Below are positions 17,089-27,730 of a DNA stretch of 64,000 nucleotides, piece after piece (positions within the stretch are counted from its first letter, which is position 1; each line of letters starts with the position of its first letter). The notes below the pieces were generated by a model, which was not told the DNA's origin, ran no database searches, and worked only from the letters and a program-made list of their open reading frames with translations. The stretch spans positions 39,031 through 103,030 of the forward strand of contig NZ_JABXKP010000070.1 of the NCBI RefSeq assembly GCF_017114985.1, written 5' to 3'. The DNA is from Nostoc sp. JL33. GTDB lineage: Bacteria > Cyanobacteriota > Cyanobacteriia > Cyanobacteriales > Nostocaceae. Position numbers and translations under genes: made by a program.

Positions 17089-18000
17089 CTAGCTTTTTGC
17101 GCCTTGGGTATCGAGAGAAAGCGATCGCACCGAGGCTGTAATTCCTTCTTCTTGCCAAGCAGCTAACATCGCCGCCTCTACAGCCTCTGAGTGTAATTTA
17201 TCCGCCAAAGCTAACAGTGTCGGACCGGCACCACTAATCACCATACCATAAGCACCAGCACTAACAGCTGCGATGTTGACAGCATCATAACCAGGGATTA
17301 AACCTTTGCGATAAGGCTGATGCAATCTATCTTGCAAAGCTGTCTTTAACCATTGTCCGTTACCAGTTTCCAGTCCACGCAACAATAATCCCAAATGTGC
17401 GGTATTGAAAATCGCATCCGCGCGACTAACCTGAGTTGGAAGAACGCCCCGCGCTTGGTGGGTGGAAAGTTCAAAATCAGGAATAGCCACAACTGGTACA
17501 ACATCTTCATGCCAGGGAACATCACAAATTTCCCAAGCTGCACCACTGGTAGCAGCAAGACGACATCCTCCCAACAAAGCTGGAACTACATTATCAGGAT
17601 GTCCTTCCATTGCGATCGCTAACTCCATCACCTGCGCCTGAGAAAGAGGCGCATCCTCAAGTTGATTAGCAGCAACCAACCCACCTACAATTGCTGTCGC
17701 CGAACTACCCAAACCCCTCGCCAACGGGACACCTAACTTAATCTCTATTTTCACAGTCGGCGGCGTCTGCTGTATATGTTGATAGAACTTGACAAAGGCT
17801 TGGTAGAGGAGATTGCTTTCATCAGTTTGGACTCGTTCAGCTTCCGTACCAGTGACATGAATTATTAGCCCACCCTCTTCTAGACGAGTGAACTTGAACT
17901 CGTTGTACAGTTTTAATGCTGCACCGATGCAATCAAAACCAGGCCCCAAATTCGCAGTTGTGGCGGGAACAGTAACAGTGATAGCAGAAACAACAGACAT
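17089..18000 (-). CDS. thrB: Homoserine kinase
   Basis: ThrB phosphorylates homoserine with ATP on the way to threonine. This is a GHMP-family kinase with the N-terminal [18 protein letters not shown] and the ATP loop [16 protein letters not shown]; the C-terminal [17 protein letters not shown] is also typical. The frame extends two codons further to a TTG at 18006, but ATG 18000 (MSVVSAITV) is preferred. At about 303 residues it has normal length. No other threonine gene is adjacent. Confidence 0.93.
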   Translation of the reverse strand: MSVVSAITVTVPATTANLGPGFDCIGAALKLYNEFKFTRLEEGGLIIHVTGTEAERVQTDESNLLYQAFVKFYQHIQQTPPTVKIEIKLGVPLARGLGSSATAIVGGLVAANQLEDAPLSQAQVMELAIAMEGHPDNVVPALLGGCRLAATSGAAWEICDVPWHEDVVPVVAIPDFELSTHQARGVLPTQVSRADAIFNTAHLGLLLRGLETGNGQWLKTALQDRLHQPYRKGLIPGYDAVNIAAVSAGAYGMVISGAGPTLLALADKLHSEAVEAAMLAAWQEEGITASVRSLSLDTQGAKS

Positions 18001-18059
18001 TGGCAAAACTCACTAATCATCAACAAGCATCCCATGTAAAGGGTTGATTTGATCATGAA

Positions 18060-18260
18060 TTATGTAATTGTCTGTAAGTCGAAAATTATTTTTCATACTG
18101 TAATCAGCAACGCCGTAATTACGAATTACGTTAGCGACGCGCTTTCTCGTGTCCACGTAGAAAGAGCGTCCGACAAGCTACGCTTTTAGCGTCTGTCTGC
18201 GACACGCTATTCGCGTTCGTAGAGAGCGTCATTATCAATTACGAATTACTTTGACTTACC
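18060..18260. repeat. Interspersed-repeat cluster
   Basis: AATTACGAATTACG words flank a block of GCGTCTGTCTGCGACACGC and CGTAGAGAGCGTC words. Related words recur at 57170-57260 and 23436-23490. No gene is seen. Confidence 0.6.
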
Positions 18261-18261
18261 C

Positions 18262-18561
18262 TCAATCTGCATCCAGTTTATCCAATAGTCTTTTTCCATG
18301 AATCACTGCTGCAATAGTTAAAGTTTCATCCTGAATTCGATAGATGATTCGATAGCTATATACAAACTTTTCCCTAATAGTATCATTGCCAAACTCTGGT
18401 ACTATTCGACCTGAAAAAGGAAAGTTGCTCAAGTGACGAGTTACATCGATTATCCTCTGAACTACTGCCGCAGCATAAGCAGTCGAGTCACGAGATATGT
18501 ATGTGGCAATATCTTCTACATCTTCTAGTGCTTTAGGAGACCAAACTACTTGATAAGCCAT
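18262..18561 (-). CDS. RelE/ParE-family toxin
   Basis: A 99-residue protein of the type II toxin superfamily: VVWSPKALEDVEDIATYI at the N-terminus, then FPFSGRIVPEF and YRIIYRI, the usual ParE layout. ParE toxins poison gyrase, while RelE relatives cleave mRNA at the ribosome; which applies here cannot be told. It overlaps the upstream antitoxin gene by 16 bp on the same strand, the usual arrangement. Confidence 0.85.
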   Translation of the reverse strand: MAYQVVWSPKALEDVEDIATYISRDSTAYAAAVVQRIIDVTRHLSNFPFSGRIVPEFGNDTIREKFVYSYRIIYRIQDETLTIAAVIHGKRLLDKLDAD

Positions 18562-18734
18562 TTGCTCAAACGTTCTTCAACTTCCTCTTGTGCGATCGCT
18601 CCTTCTGTGTCGGCTACTTCTAATCCACGACTAACTTTCTCAATTACATACAGATGGTATTGAATATCTTCGATTGAGCAATCATCTGGCAATTGGTTCA
18701 GCAGAGATTGAACTTTTTCTTTTGTGGTATTCAT
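18546..18734 (-). CDS. Antitoxin of the ParE-type pair
   Basis: A 62-residue acidic, helical protein (LLNQLPDDCSIEDIQYHLYV, ending EEVEERLSKWLIK). It matches small cyanobacterial antitoxins that precede ParE-like toxins. There is no clear DNA-binding domain, so autoregulation may be weak or indirect. The toxin gene follows with a 16-bp overlap. Confidence 0.8.
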   Translation of the reverse strand: MNTTKEKVQSLLNQLPDDCSIEDIQYHLYVIEKVSRGLEVADTEGAIAQEEVEERLSKWLIK

Positions 18735-18939
18735 AGCCTGATTTTTAGTTCATTAATAAAGCAACTGAACGCTCTGGTCGGTTGTAGAGTCCGTGATTAA
18801 CATTAATATAACTCCAATGTGGCATTGATAGCCTATCCATCATGATAAGCTATCAATACTCTGTTCTTCCTCTGAAAGATACCTAGAAGTTCTCGAAGTT
18901 AGCGATCGCTCTTTTCGACAAGTCTATTGGTCAAAAAAC

Positions 18940-20628
18940 TTACTTCAAAGTTCCCAAAACGGGCGCTACCTCAACCTCGGAAATTTGTGGAACCAAGAAT
19001 CCCTTCGCATAAATCTGGGGATTTGTTTGCGAAACTATGGCATAAGACTGGCGAAGATTAGCATTGACTGCGACAGTCTTCACGTCGTACATCTGCATCG
19101 CCATTTTGGGATAGAAACCAATACCAATAATCAACACCAGAAAACAGGCAGCGATAAACACCTCACGCGGTCTAGCATCGTCGTAGACTGCCTCTTCTGG
19201 CACGAAGCAGTCTGTACCAAAACAAACTGTTCCGTCATCTTCTTGATTTTCCAAGCCTGCATTATCAATGTCGCAGATGAGTGCTCCACCGTCACCATAA
19301 AATACCTCTCGCAGCATGGAAAGTAGATAGATAGGTGTGAGGATGACTCCAACTGCGGCGAGAAAAACCGTGACGGTGCAGAAAGTCGAACTGTAAACGT
19401 CACTGCTTGTCAGACCAACAAATACCGATAGTTCGCCAGGAAAGCCGCTCATACCCGGAAGTGCCAGGGATGCCATCGCGGAGATTGTAAACAGGGCAAA
19501 GACTTTGGGCATGGCTTGACCAACACCGCCCATATCTTTCATTACCATTGTGTGGGTGCGATCATAAGTAACACCTGCTAAAAAGAACAGCACCGATGCA
19601 ATCAAACCATGCGAAATCATCTGCAACATCGCGCCGTTGATTCCCAAATCAGTGAAGGACGCAATCCCAAGCAGGACAAACCCCATGTGAGAAATCGACG
19701 AATAAGCTAAACGCCGCTTCATATTTGTCTGAGCAAAGGAGTTCAATGCACCATAGATAATATTCACAACACCCAGAATCGCTAAAACCGGCGCAAAGTA
19801 AATGTGTGCATCGGGAAGCAACTCAAGATTCAGGCGAATCAGCCCGTATCCGCCCATCTTCAGCAATACACCAGCCAAAATCATCGACACAGGAGAAGAT
19901 GCTTCGCCGTGAGCATCAGGCAACCAGGTATGCATTGGGAAAACAGCAAGCTTGACACCAAATGCAATCAACAACCCTGCATAAAGTAGCAGTTGTAGAC
20001 CAAGGGGATATTCTTTCCTGGCGAGGGCGGTTATATCAAATGTCATATCACCGCCGCCGTATAGCCCCATTGCTAGGGCTGCCACCAAAATAAATATAGA
20101 AGCTGCTGCGGTATACAACAAAAATTTCGTAGCCGCATACCGACGCCTTTGCCCACCCCAAATGCAGACTAGTAGGTAGACGGGAATCAACTCTACTTCC
20201 CACATAATGAAAAATAGGAGCAAGTCTTTGGCAACGAACACCCCTACCTGTGCGGAATACAGCACCAGCATCAAAAAATAAAAGAGGCGGGGTCGGTGAT
20301 CAACTTGCCAAGCCGAAAACATCGAGAGTGTGGTGACAAATCCTGCTAGAAGCACAAAGGGAACTGAAAGTCCATCGACTGATACCGCCCAGTTCAAACC
20401 TAACTGAGGCACCCAAGCATAACTCTCTACGAGCTGAAAACTAGCACTACTGGCATCGTAATGCTTCCAAAACGCGTAGCACATTAAAGCAAAGTCTGCG
20501 ATACCTACACCAAGTGCATACCACCGCACGCGCTTGCCATCTTTATCAGGTAGCACAGGGATGAGCAGGGAAGCAACGAGTGGCAGCAAGACAATCGCGG
20601 TAAGCCAGGGAAATTGATCCGCTATCAT
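18940..20628 (-). CDS. ndhD: NAD(P)H-quinone oxidoreductase subunit 4 (NDH-1 subunit NdhD)
   Basis: A 562-residue thylakoid or plasma-membrane protein with about 14 transmembrane helices. It forms one of the antiporter-like proton channels of cyanobacterial NDH-1, used in respiration and cyclic electron flow. Conserved segments include [20 protein letters not shown] (the membrane Glu), [20 protein letters not shown], and [15 protein letters not shown]. The general type suggests the respiratory NdhD1/D2 group rather than the CO2-uptake D3/D4 group, but this was not tested. The polar C-terminal loop after about residue 455 ([18 protein letters not shown]) is extended. It stands alone without ndhF nearby. 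Confidence 0.92.
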   Translation of the reverse strand: MIADQFPWLTAIVLLPLVASLLIPVLPDKDGKRVRWYALGVGIADFALMCYAFWKHYDASSASFQLVESYAWVPQLGLNWAVSVDGLSVPFVLLAGFVTTLSMFSAWQVDHRPRLFYFLMLVLYSAQVGVFVAKDLLLFFIMWEVELIPVYLLVCIWGGQRRRYAATKFLLYTAAASIFILVAALAMGLYGGGDMTFDITALARKEYPLGLQLLLYAGLLIAFGVKLAVFPMHTWLPDAHGEASSPVSMILAGVLLKMGGYGLIRLNLELLPDAHIYFAPVLAILGVVNIIYGALNSFAQTNMKRRLAYSSISHMGFVLLGIASFTDLGINGAMLQMISHGLIASVLFFLAGVTYDRTHTMVMKDMGGVGQAMPKVFALFTISAMASLALPGMSGFPGELSVFVGLTSSDVYSSTFCTVTVFLAAVGVILTPIYLLSMLREVFYGDGGALICDIDNAGLENQEDDGTVCFGTDCFVPEEAVYDDARPREVFIAACFLVLIIGIGFYPKMAMQMYDVKTVAVNANLRQSYAIVSQTNPQIYAKGFLVPQISEVEVAPVLGTLK

Positions 20629-20795
20629 GTATATGAGGAAAAATACTTATTTGTCAATTATGTCATTCTACTAAACTTTGTAACAAATTCTTCATAAATA
20701 TTTTTTCCAGTTAACCGCTTTTGGGGACTGGGGACTGGGGAAGAAAGATTATCGCCTGGTCTTGTGTACGCACTTGATGATGGCTATTTAGTTGC

Positions 20796-21515
20796 TCACG
20801 GTACTAATCCAGCCCGCAAAGCACGGACAGCAGCCTGTGTACGGTCAGCAACACAGAGTTTATTTAGAATACCTCGAACATGAGTTTTTACAGTACCGAC
20901 TGTTAGATAAAGCCTTTTAGCAATTTCTGCATTGTCACACCCAGCGACAATCAACTCTAAAACATCCATCTCCCGATGAGTTAAAGGATAGCTGACTATA
21001 CTTTTCTCAACATCTGGGTCAATACCTTCAATCAAGACTCTTTTTCCAGCTGCGCCTCTGCTACCATCGGGGAAATCTTGACGTATTTGCTGTAGTACAA
21101 GGTCTGCGATCGCTGGATCGATCCATGATGCACCTGCATAGGTCGTTCGCACAGCCTCAACTAGTCTTTCAGTTTCGATATCCTTCATGCAATAAGAATC
21201 TGCACCTGCTGCAAATGCTGCTAAAACTGCCTGTTCGCTATTTTGCATGGTTAAAATCAGCAGCTTTGTTGTATAATCTTCATTCTCTGCTTGATATTGC
21301 CTAAATGTGCGTGTTAGCTCAATACCATCCATGTCAGGCAAACCAATGTCAATAGTAGCAACATCAGGCTTGAGAGTTTTCAGAAGCTTGATGCCATCGG
21401 CTGCATTGGCTGCTTCACCAACAATGTTTAACTCTGGCTGGGTTTGCAAGGCAGCCCGTAAGCCGATTCTCGTAAGGTTGTGATCTTCAATCACGAGGAT
21501 CTTGATTTCACTCAT
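20796..21515 (-). CDS. NarL/FixJ-family response regulator
   Basis: A 239-residue transcription factor. The receiver has E10/D11, phospho-acceptor D56 (ATIDIGLPDMDG) and a Lys near 105 (SYCMKDIE). The C-terminal LuxR helix-turn-helix reads LTHREMDVLELIVAGCDN and AEIAKRLYLTVGTVKTHVR. A linker of about 45 residues separates them. The gene is divergent from a receiver-histidine kinase gene 680 bp away, which could be its partner; this is inference from position only. No target site was identified. Confidence 0.9.
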   Translation of the reverse strand: MSEIKILVIEDHNLTRIGLRAALQTQPELNIVGEAANAADGIKLLKTLKPDVATIDIGLPDMDGIELTRTFRQYQAENEDYTTKLLILTMQNSEQAVLAAFAAGADSYCMKDIETERLVEAVRTTYAGASWIDPAIADLVLQQIRQDFPDGSRGAAGKRVLIEGIDPDVEKSIVSYPLTHREMDVLELIVAGCDNAEIAKRLYLTVGTVKTHVRGILNKLCVADRTQAAVRALRAGLVP

Positions 21516-22197
21516 AGTTGCTTAATTTTACTGTTATCTATCTAAAGTACAGATTAAAATAATCTCGTTCTTCTATTCGGAATTTTATACAAAAAGCAAT
21601 GCGTTTGGTATTATTCCCCTAAATTCATCTACCATTGGACATAAATAACCTGATCTCGGAAGTTTTTCTAAAGCAATTTCGATATAACAATCAATATAAT
21701 TCAATCAAAAACCTGAGAATAGATGTTTTATGGTAAACAATTTTTCATTAGACATCTGAATATTTATTTGAATCATATCTGTCGTCGGGGCACAGCAATG
21801 CTCATTGGTGTCAACTTAAGCTAAAACTCCTTTTCAAACCTCGTTAAGAGCCGAATGGCTGGAAATGCACCTGATTGTGGTGCCGCCCCCCATTATCCAT
21901 TAAGAGTCTGAGACTTCTTTTCGAGACAATCTTTAAATGCTCCTTCTAGACTAACTTTCACGTTAAGTTTACACGTATGAGCTTTTTCTGTGCCCCTACT
22001 GCGTAGTCTATTTAACTAAAAATAGCTGTTATTATCAATTCGTACATTAAATAAATAAAGCAACAGTATAATTACTTAAAAAGAAAAATATTTAATTCAG
22101 GAAACTTTAAACCCTTAATAATCTCAGCACTAGTCAAATAAGCTATTACTAGATTTGCTAGGGATAGCCAAGCACTTCTTTTTTTTATTTAGTAGCC
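21516..22197. other. Long divergent intergenic region (682 bp), no gene seen
   Basis: The region is AT-rich with no convincing frame. The middle (about 21780-21900) is less AT-rich and contains CAGCAATGCTCATTGGTG and GAAATGCACCTGATTGTGGTGC, both able to fold locally. It could hold promoters for the two divergent regulators, a long leader or a small RNA. No known RNA motif was recognised. Confidence 0.4.
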
Positions 22198-23292
22198 ATG
22201 TCTTTAACTAAAACTGTCAAAAAAGATAAAATTCTCGTTGTTGATGATGTTTTTGACAATTTACTGGTCTTAGAAGCAGTCCTAGAAGATAAGGACTATG
22301 AGATTAACTTGGTGGAAGATAGTAAAATTGCTCTGGCTATGGTTGAGGAGTCACCGCCAGACTTAATTCTCTTAGATGTGATGATGCCGGAGATCGATGG
22401 CTATGAATTTACTCGACGCGTCCGACAGAATCAGGCGTTGCCATTTATCCCTATTCTACTGCTCACGGCTCACTATGAGTCTAGCGTTGTTGAAGGACTC
22501 GATGCTGGTGCAGATGATTTTATTCGTAAACCATTCGATCCTGATGAACTACATGCACGAGTGCGATCGCTCCTGCGCCTCAAGCATAGTATCGACGAAC
22601 GAGATCAGATGGCTAACCTGCGGGCAGATTTTGTCTCTCGTTTTACTCACGATTTACGTATACCCCTGGTAGCCTCCAACCGCGTATTAAAATTATTGCT
22701 GGAAGGCAGGTTTTGCGAAGTTTCGCCACAATTGCAAGAAATAATTGATACCATGATTGGCAGTAATCAAGACCTGCTGGAAATGGTAAATACCTTGCTA
22801 GAAGTTTATCGTCATGAAGCGGGCTGTAAAACTTTAAAAATTTCTCCCTGCAATATTCAAGAATTAGTTAGTGAAGTTTCCCAAGAATTAACTCCCTTAG
22901 CTGAAGAAAAAGGATTAGCTGTAAACCTTGATAAAAGTGAAACTGCAAGCACCGTCATGGGCGATCGCGTAGAACTGCGGCGAGTTTTTACAAATATCAT
23001 CGGCAATGCCATCAAGTTTACAGATAAAGGTTCTGTATATATTCACTGTTATCATACTCCGGTAGCTGTGGCTATTGATATCCAAGATACAGGGCCAGGA
23101 ATTTCTAAACAAGATCAGGCAATATTATTCGAGCGATTTCGCCAAGGTAAACACCAGCGTTCTGGTAGTGGTTTGGGACTATATCTATCTCGCTACATTA
23201 TCGAAGCACATCAAGGCACAATCGATGTCACATCTGAACCAGGGCAGGGTAGTACATTCACTATCCGTCTACCTGTAGCTGGCGAAAACTAA
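22198..23292 (+). CDS. Receiver-histidine kinase hybrid (N-terminal REC)
   Basis: A 364-residue soluble protein. REC (residues 10-125): D16/D17, phospho-acceptor D60 in LILLDVMMPEIDGYEF, T90, K111. HisKA: DFVSRFTHDLRIPLVAS with His151. HATPase: NIIGNAIKFTDKG (N box), DIQDTGPGISKQD and GSGLGLYLSRYI. The order receiver then kinase, without a sensor or membrane segment, marks it as an intermediate in a phosphorelay whose input must come from another kinase. The HDLRIP variant of the usual HELRTP is seen in cyanobacterial kinases. The LuxR regulator lies divergently upstream. Confidence 0.9.
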   Translation: MSLTKTVKKDKILVVDDVFDNLLVLEAVLEDKDYEINLVEDSKIALAMVEESPPDLILLDVMMPEIDGYEFTRRVRQNQALPFIPILLLTAHYESSVVEGLDAGADDFIRKPFDPDELHARVRSLLRLKHSIDERDQMANLRADFVSRFTHDLRIPLVASNRVLKLLLEGRFCEVSPQLQEIIDTMIGSNQDLLEMVNTLLEVYRHEAGCKTLKISPCNIQELVSEVSQELTPLAEEKGLAVNLDKSETASTVMGDRVELRRVFTNIIGNAIKFTDKGSVYIHCYHTPVAVAIDIQDTGPGISKQDQAILFERFRQGKHQRSGSGLGLYLSRYIIEAHQGTIDVTSEPGQGSTFTIRLPVAGEN

Positions 23293-23743
23293 AAAGTAGG
23301 CAGACAAAAAATTATTGGTATGGTGCTGCCCTTACAAACTTTTGTAGATACCTGCTTTTTATGATAAGTAGGTAAGCACAAACAAACCTAACTATCTAAT
23401 GAAATACAAAATGTTTGAAACCTCTGCGATTTCTTCTCTACGAGACGCTTTGCTAACGTTTCACTTCTCTACGAGACGCTACCGCGAACGTTCTACTTGC
23501 AATGACCAAATAATTCATAATTCATAATTCATGATTCATAATTAAAGAATGGGTACAGTAGCCCACACTAATTTTTAATGAGCGTGGTCTTAAAGAGCGT
23601 GGAGGTTCATTAGCTCAGACTGATAGGGCAGTGCGAAGGAGCCTGCGAACGTCTTTAAATTATGAATTACTAATTATTAATTATGAATTACGTTGGTCTA
23701 GTTATGAATTTTCCCGCCTACCTACTTAATTAGAATTACTGTG
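23293..23743. repeat. Interspersed-repeat region; repeat unit 23502-23694 shared with 57074-57296
   Basis: CTCTACGAGACGCT words lie at 23436-23480. From GACCAAATAATTCATAATTC (about 23502) to AATTATTAATTATGAATTAC (about 23691) the ends are AT-rich and inverted. The element at 57074 has the same start and the same tail with a different centre. No gene is seen. Confidence 0.6.
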
Positions 23744-24535
23744 CTATTTATTCAGCACTAACTTCTTTTTGTTGTATAAAACAAGTAATCCAAAAAAACC
23801 TAATCCTAATAAAGCTGAAGGTTCTGGCACGGAGATGTTTTGTGCTGTGAAGCTGGTTTCATAAGAAATAGTCAAATTCCCCTTAGATGGAAGTGAGTAG
23901 CTAGCCTCAATAGGCTGCTCTAGCCCTTTTTGAGTAATGGGTATGGAAAAAGTGCCATCTAAGTTTTTTGCTACTACTTGACCAAGATATTCTACTGTAA
24001 CAGCATCGGTAATTGGTTTACCTTCAGATAATACCTGAACTAGTAAGCTTCCACCTGGAGCAATAGCTAAAGGGTTTTGTAGAGGTAGAATTTCTAATGG
24101 CAAATTGAATGGTTTGGCTAAAGCATCAGACCAATCATAAAAAGCCTTGGTGTATTTGAGGTAATGACCAACATTATCATACTTAGGAATGTCCTGTTCT
24201 GTGATGCGGAGAGATTCATTATTCGATAATGTGGCAAAATAGCCATTATCAAAAAAACCTTGGATAGCTGCTACATTTTTACCAGCAGTTAGAGATAAAG
24301 CATCTTGTTTTTGATTTAGATCAAAAGGAAGAACTTGTTTGTTAATATCATAAACTATTGCTTGTTTTAATCTAGAGATTTCATAAGGTTCTGGGCCATC
24401 TTCTGGATGTCCAAACAAAATATCATATTCGCCATTTTTGTAATCAAACCAGACAACATGCGCTGATGCTGGTTGGATAAAGCATGGCAAAATAGCTGCT
24501 GCTATGAGCAGCGTTTTAATTTTTGGCAGAAACAT
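23744..24535 (-). CDS. PEP-CTERM protein with a DUF4198-like domain
   Basis: An exported protein of about 263 residues. ATG 24535 has GAGGAG 8 bases upstream, and the protein then begins MFLPKIKTLLIAAAILPCF, a signal peptide ending PASA. The mature part starts HVVWFDYKNGEYDILFGHPE, reminiscent of DUF4198/NikM-like periplasmic domains linked to metal uptake. The C-terminus is a PEP-CTERM anchor: VPEPSALLGLGFFGLLVLYN then lysines. In this sorting system proteins are cleaved and displayed by exosortase. The longer frame to 24592 lacks a ribosome site and hides the signal peptide. No transporter gene is adjacent, so a metal role is only a guess. Confidence 0.8.
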   Translation of the reverse strand: MFLPKIKTLLIAAAILPCFIQPASAHVVWFDYKNGEYDILFGHPEDGPEPYEISRLKQAIVYDINKQVLPFDLNQKQDALSLTAGKNVAAIQGFFDNGYFATLSNNESLRITEQDIPKYDNVGHYLKYTKAFYDWSDALAKPFNLPLEILPLQNPLAIAPGGSLLVQVLSEGKPITDAVTVEYLGQVVAKNLDGTFSIPITQKGLEQPIEASYSLPSKGNLTISYETSFTAQNISVPEPSALLGLGFFGLLVLYNKKKLVLNK

Positions 24536-25147
24536 TCTAACTCCTCTAATTACTTGGTTTAATTTACTACTAACGTTTTCAGAAAACCACATTTTTTTTT
24601 ACAGGGCAATCCCCCTAACAGGGATAAACTTTTAATATTTAGATTTTCTTAAGATTATTTAAATAAGTAATAAAGCAGATTTTAGTTTTTATATCTGAAT
24701 TTTTATACCTAGTTTTTGGCGGAGGGTTTCAACCATCACAAGTTTGGTGGGTAATAGCACAGCTTCAACTCTTGCAAAGGCCGCGCCAACAAGTCCGCGT
24801 CCCTTGCGCTATGCTGCACTAGTAGTACTTGTGATTAATTTATGAGCAGGAACAAATATCCACCTTTATTTGTAGCTTCTTACTTGTAGGATTTGTGAAG
24901 GTATTTATGCGATCGCATTCTAGTACTCAACCAAATACAAACTCCCAATATGTAGACTCTAGGATGCAAGCTGATACATTTGTTAACATTTCATCGGATT
25001 TCCTATATTAATTCCAATGATTGTGTTTGCAGGGTTTAATATTTATAAGAAACACCGTGCTGCTCTTATTTGCCAATAAATTGCCTCTTGAGAGATGTGG
25101 TATTTGGATATAAATAAAAAAGAGCTTGAAGAAAAAGAATATAGACA
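24536..25147. other. Divergent intergenic region (612 bp)
   Basis: AT-rich on both sides, with a repeat-like block GCAAAGGCCGCGCCAACAAG and GCGCTATGCTGCACT (about 24777-24830) and a HIP1-like site near 24909. It must hold the promoters of the flanking divergent genes. No gene or known RNA was recognised. Confidence 0.4.
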
Positions 25148-26686
25148 ATGAAGTACTTATTTATAGTTTGGGTGCTTATACTCTCTTTAGTCGCTCCTAG
25201 TGCAGCGATCGCTAACGACAAGCCGCTTTACGTCTACGCTCAAGCAAGACAGCCCTATACTTTAATACCTGGAGTTGGGACAATCCACCATCCAGTTTCC
25301 ACTTCTAATCCCCAAGCGCAAGAGTTTTTCGATCAGGGATTAAATTTGATTTACGCCTTCAATCATGATGAGGCGGTGCGTTCTTTTCAATACGCTGCCA
25401 AACTCGATCCACATTTGGCGATCGCATATTGGGGTATTGCTCTGGCTCTAGGCCCTAATATTAACTTAGCAATCGACCCCAACCGAGAATTAGCTGCTTA
25501 CCAAGCGGTACAGCAAGCTTTGGCACTTTCCACCCAAGCATCTGCCCAAGAACGAGACTACATTACCGCCTTAGCAAAACGTTACTCTCAAAATCCTGAT
25601 GCAGACTTATATCAACTAGCGCTTTACTACGCAAAAGCAATGGCAACCCTAGTCAAGCGCTATCCTGATGATTTGGATGCGGCGACGCTTTACGCTGAAA
25701 GCTTGATGGATCTGCATCCTTGGCAGCACTGGACTAAAGATGGCAAGCCACAGCCAGATACAGAAGAAATTGTGGCTATTTTAGAATCTGTTCTCAAACG
25801 TAACCCGAATCATACCGGAGCTAATCATTACTATATTCATGCGGTGGAAGCCTCGCCTTTTCCAGAACGGGCGCTTGTGAGTGCCAAACGACTCCCAAGC
25901 CTAGCGCCAGGGGCGGGACACTTGCTACATATGCCTTCCCATATTTATTTTCCTCTGGGAGATTATCAAGGGGCAATGCAGGCAAATAAGCAGGCGATCG
26001 CTCAAGATGATATTTACATCAAAAAATATCAAGTCCAGGGCACTTACCCCATGATGTATTACAACCACAACGTATATTTTCTCATGGTGGCCAGCAGTAT
26101 GGCAGGAAGATATAAAGATGCCCTGCAATCGGCAGAGACGTTAGTCGCAAATGCTACTGCTATTGACCCCTATGCACCAATGCTTGAGGGATTCCTGGGC
26201 AGCAAAATGCTGATTCAGACACGCTTTAGTGACTGGGATGCCATCTTGAAAACTCTTGCCCCCGATGAGAAATTGCCCACCACTACAGCACTTTGGCATT
26301 TTGCTCGCGGCATGGCAAGCGCAGCCACAGGCAAACTTGAAGATGCAGCAAGCGAAAGTCGGGCATTACTGGCTGCCAAACAGGTAATTTCCAACGAAGC
26401 AACTATTGGATTCAGTCCTGCCAGTCCTATTTTAGACATTGCCTCAAAAGTTCTAGATGCCAAAATCGCTAGAGAAAAGCATGATTATGAATCTGCCATC
26501 AAATTACTAGAAAAAGCAGTAGTAGCAGAAGATGCTCTCGATTACGCGGAACTACCAGACTGGTACTTTCCCACGCGGGAATCTTTGGGCGCTGTGCTTT
26601 TGGCTAAGGGCGACTATAAAGAGGCCGAGAAAGTCTTTCGTGCTGATCTAAGGGACTTCCAAATAAAAAAATACCCCAAAAACTGA
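25148..26686 (+). CDS. Exported TPR-repeat protein
   Basis: A 512-residue protein with a signal peptide (MKYLFIVWVLILSLVAPSAA). It belongs to a family of secreted proteins in which HHPVSTSNPQAQEFFDQGLN is followed by AFNHDEAVRSFQYAAKLDP, a TPR, and several more helical pairs up to the C-terminal YAELPDWYFPTRESLGAVLL. TPRs mediate protein contacts; no enzymatic motif is visible. The ATG at 25148 follows AAAGAATATAGACA, without a strong ribosome site. It is monocistronic and unrelated to the TPR kinase at 3040. Confidence 0.75.
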   Translation: MKYLFIVWVLILSLVAPSAAIANDKPLYVYAQARQPYTLIPGVGTIHHPVSTSNPQAQEFFDQGLNLIYAFNHDEAVRSFQYAAKLDPHLAIAYWGIALALGPNINLAIDPNRELAAYQAVQQALALSTQASAQERDYITALAKRYSQNPDADLYQLALYYAKAMATLVKRYPDDLDAATLYAESLMDLHPWQHWTKDGKPQPDTEEIVAILESVLKRNPNHTGANHYYIHAVEASPFPERALVSAKRLPSLAPGAGHLLHMPSHIYFPLGDYQGAMQANKQAIAQDDIYIKKYQVQGTYPMMYYNHNVYFLMVASSMAGRYKDALQSAETLVANATAIDPYAPMLEGFLGSKMLIQTRFSDWDAILKTLAPDEKLPTTTALWHFARGMASAATGKLEDAASESRALLAAKQVISNEATIGFSPASPILDIASKVLDAKIAREKHDYESAIKLLEKAVVAEDALDYAELPDWYFPTRESLGAVLLAKGDYKEAEKVFRADLRDFQIKKYPKN

Positions 26687-27730
26687 CGAAAAAACTCTCT
26701 CCTCCTCATTCCTCTGTGTCGCGCCAGTTGCTACAACGGGGAGCCACTGCGGTGGACGGGTTCCCCGGCATAAAGCAAGTGGCGTGGGAACCCCCGCAAT
26801 GCACTGGCTTCTCTGTGCCTCTGTGGTTCGTTTATTTGAGTAATTTATTTCTTCGCGTCCAACTCTTGGAGAGGCTACGCGAACGCGTCCTTCTCCCTTG
26901 GCGTTAGCCTCTCCCTTTGGGAGAAGGGGAGACGCTAACGCGTAGCTTGTCCTCCGCAGGAGTACGCGGTTCGTTTTTCTTTCTTGTACTTAAATAGGAC
27001 TTACGCAGCGATAACGTATTTCCGTCATTGCGACCGTAGGGAAGCAATCGCAAACCCTTTATTTTCGTTGCGAGTGCGTAAGTCCTATTAAATATGGTTT
27101 AGCGCATCTTCATACAGAATTGGTATAAGAGCAAGCCTACGGTGTACACACAAGTCCTAAAAAGCTAGCTTGATCAGGCTTGACTCGTTCCCATGTAGAG
27201 CATGGGAACCAGAGAACGAGCCTCTGACTCGTTGGCGCAGCCTAAAAACAGAAGAGGCTGCGCTATGTAACTCTCTTCTCTACCAGACGCGCAAGGGACA
27301 AAGCATGAATTTTGAATTTTGAATTGTTAATTGTTGCCTGACTTTGCCTTTCATATTAAAATTTTGGAGTAATGCTTTATGGTTAATGCAGTCAAAATTT
27401 CAATTCGGATATTAAAGATGCGCCCCTGCATGTCTGATTTCCTGTATCACCCTACAGAATTTATCTTCTTCCATTTCCAACCCTTTTTGCGGTGGGCTGT
27501 ACTTATGGTAGGTGGGGGCGGGCGATCGCACCGAGGCGATCGCATCACTGGTTAACTATCTGTTAACTATCTACTGGATGCAGAGAGTTAGCTCGTATGT
27601 CATCCTAGATTAAGAGAGTTAATTGGGTGATATCTTTGATTTTAGTATTGAAAGGCTTTTTCCTTTTAGTATTTACAGACTTCCCAGAGAAATTAAAATC
27701 TCTACACAGTGATGATTTTGGAGAGAATCG
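26687..27730. other. Repeat-filled intergenic region (1044 bp)
   Basis: It holds, in order: the GGGAGCCACTGCG...AGCAAGTGGCG repeat (26740-26790, also seen at 15811 and partly at 13299); GCTACGCGAACGCG and GAGACGCTAACGCG words; MITE A copy 2; a 9-bp stem GTTCCCATG/CATGGGAAC (27187-27209); GAATTTTGAATTTTGAATTG; and the 5' region of rbp with two HIP1-like sites (27522, 27536) and a doubled GTTAACTATCT (27549-27570). A long rbp leader is likely. The frames inside are considered spurious. Confidence 0.6.
26995..27087. mobile_element. MITE family A, copy 2 (93 bp, 13-bp TIR, 5-bp duplication)
   Basis: TAGGACTTACGCA (26995-27007) and TGCGTAAGTCCTA (27075-27087) are perfect inverted ends. TTAAA at 26990-26994 and 27088-27092 is a perfect 5-bp direct repeat. 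The interior shows no similarity to copies 1 and 3. Confidence 0.88.

Noticed and set aside
23606..23660. tRNA-like words (TTAGCTCAGACTGATAGGGCAG)
   Set aside because: The D-arm-like words occur inside an interspersed repeat; no acceptor stem, anticodon loop or T-arm could be paired.
26716..26907. 63-codon plus-strand frame
   Set aside because: It is a reading of interspersed repeats (GGGAGCCACTGCG, GCTACGCGAACGCG) with no coding support.
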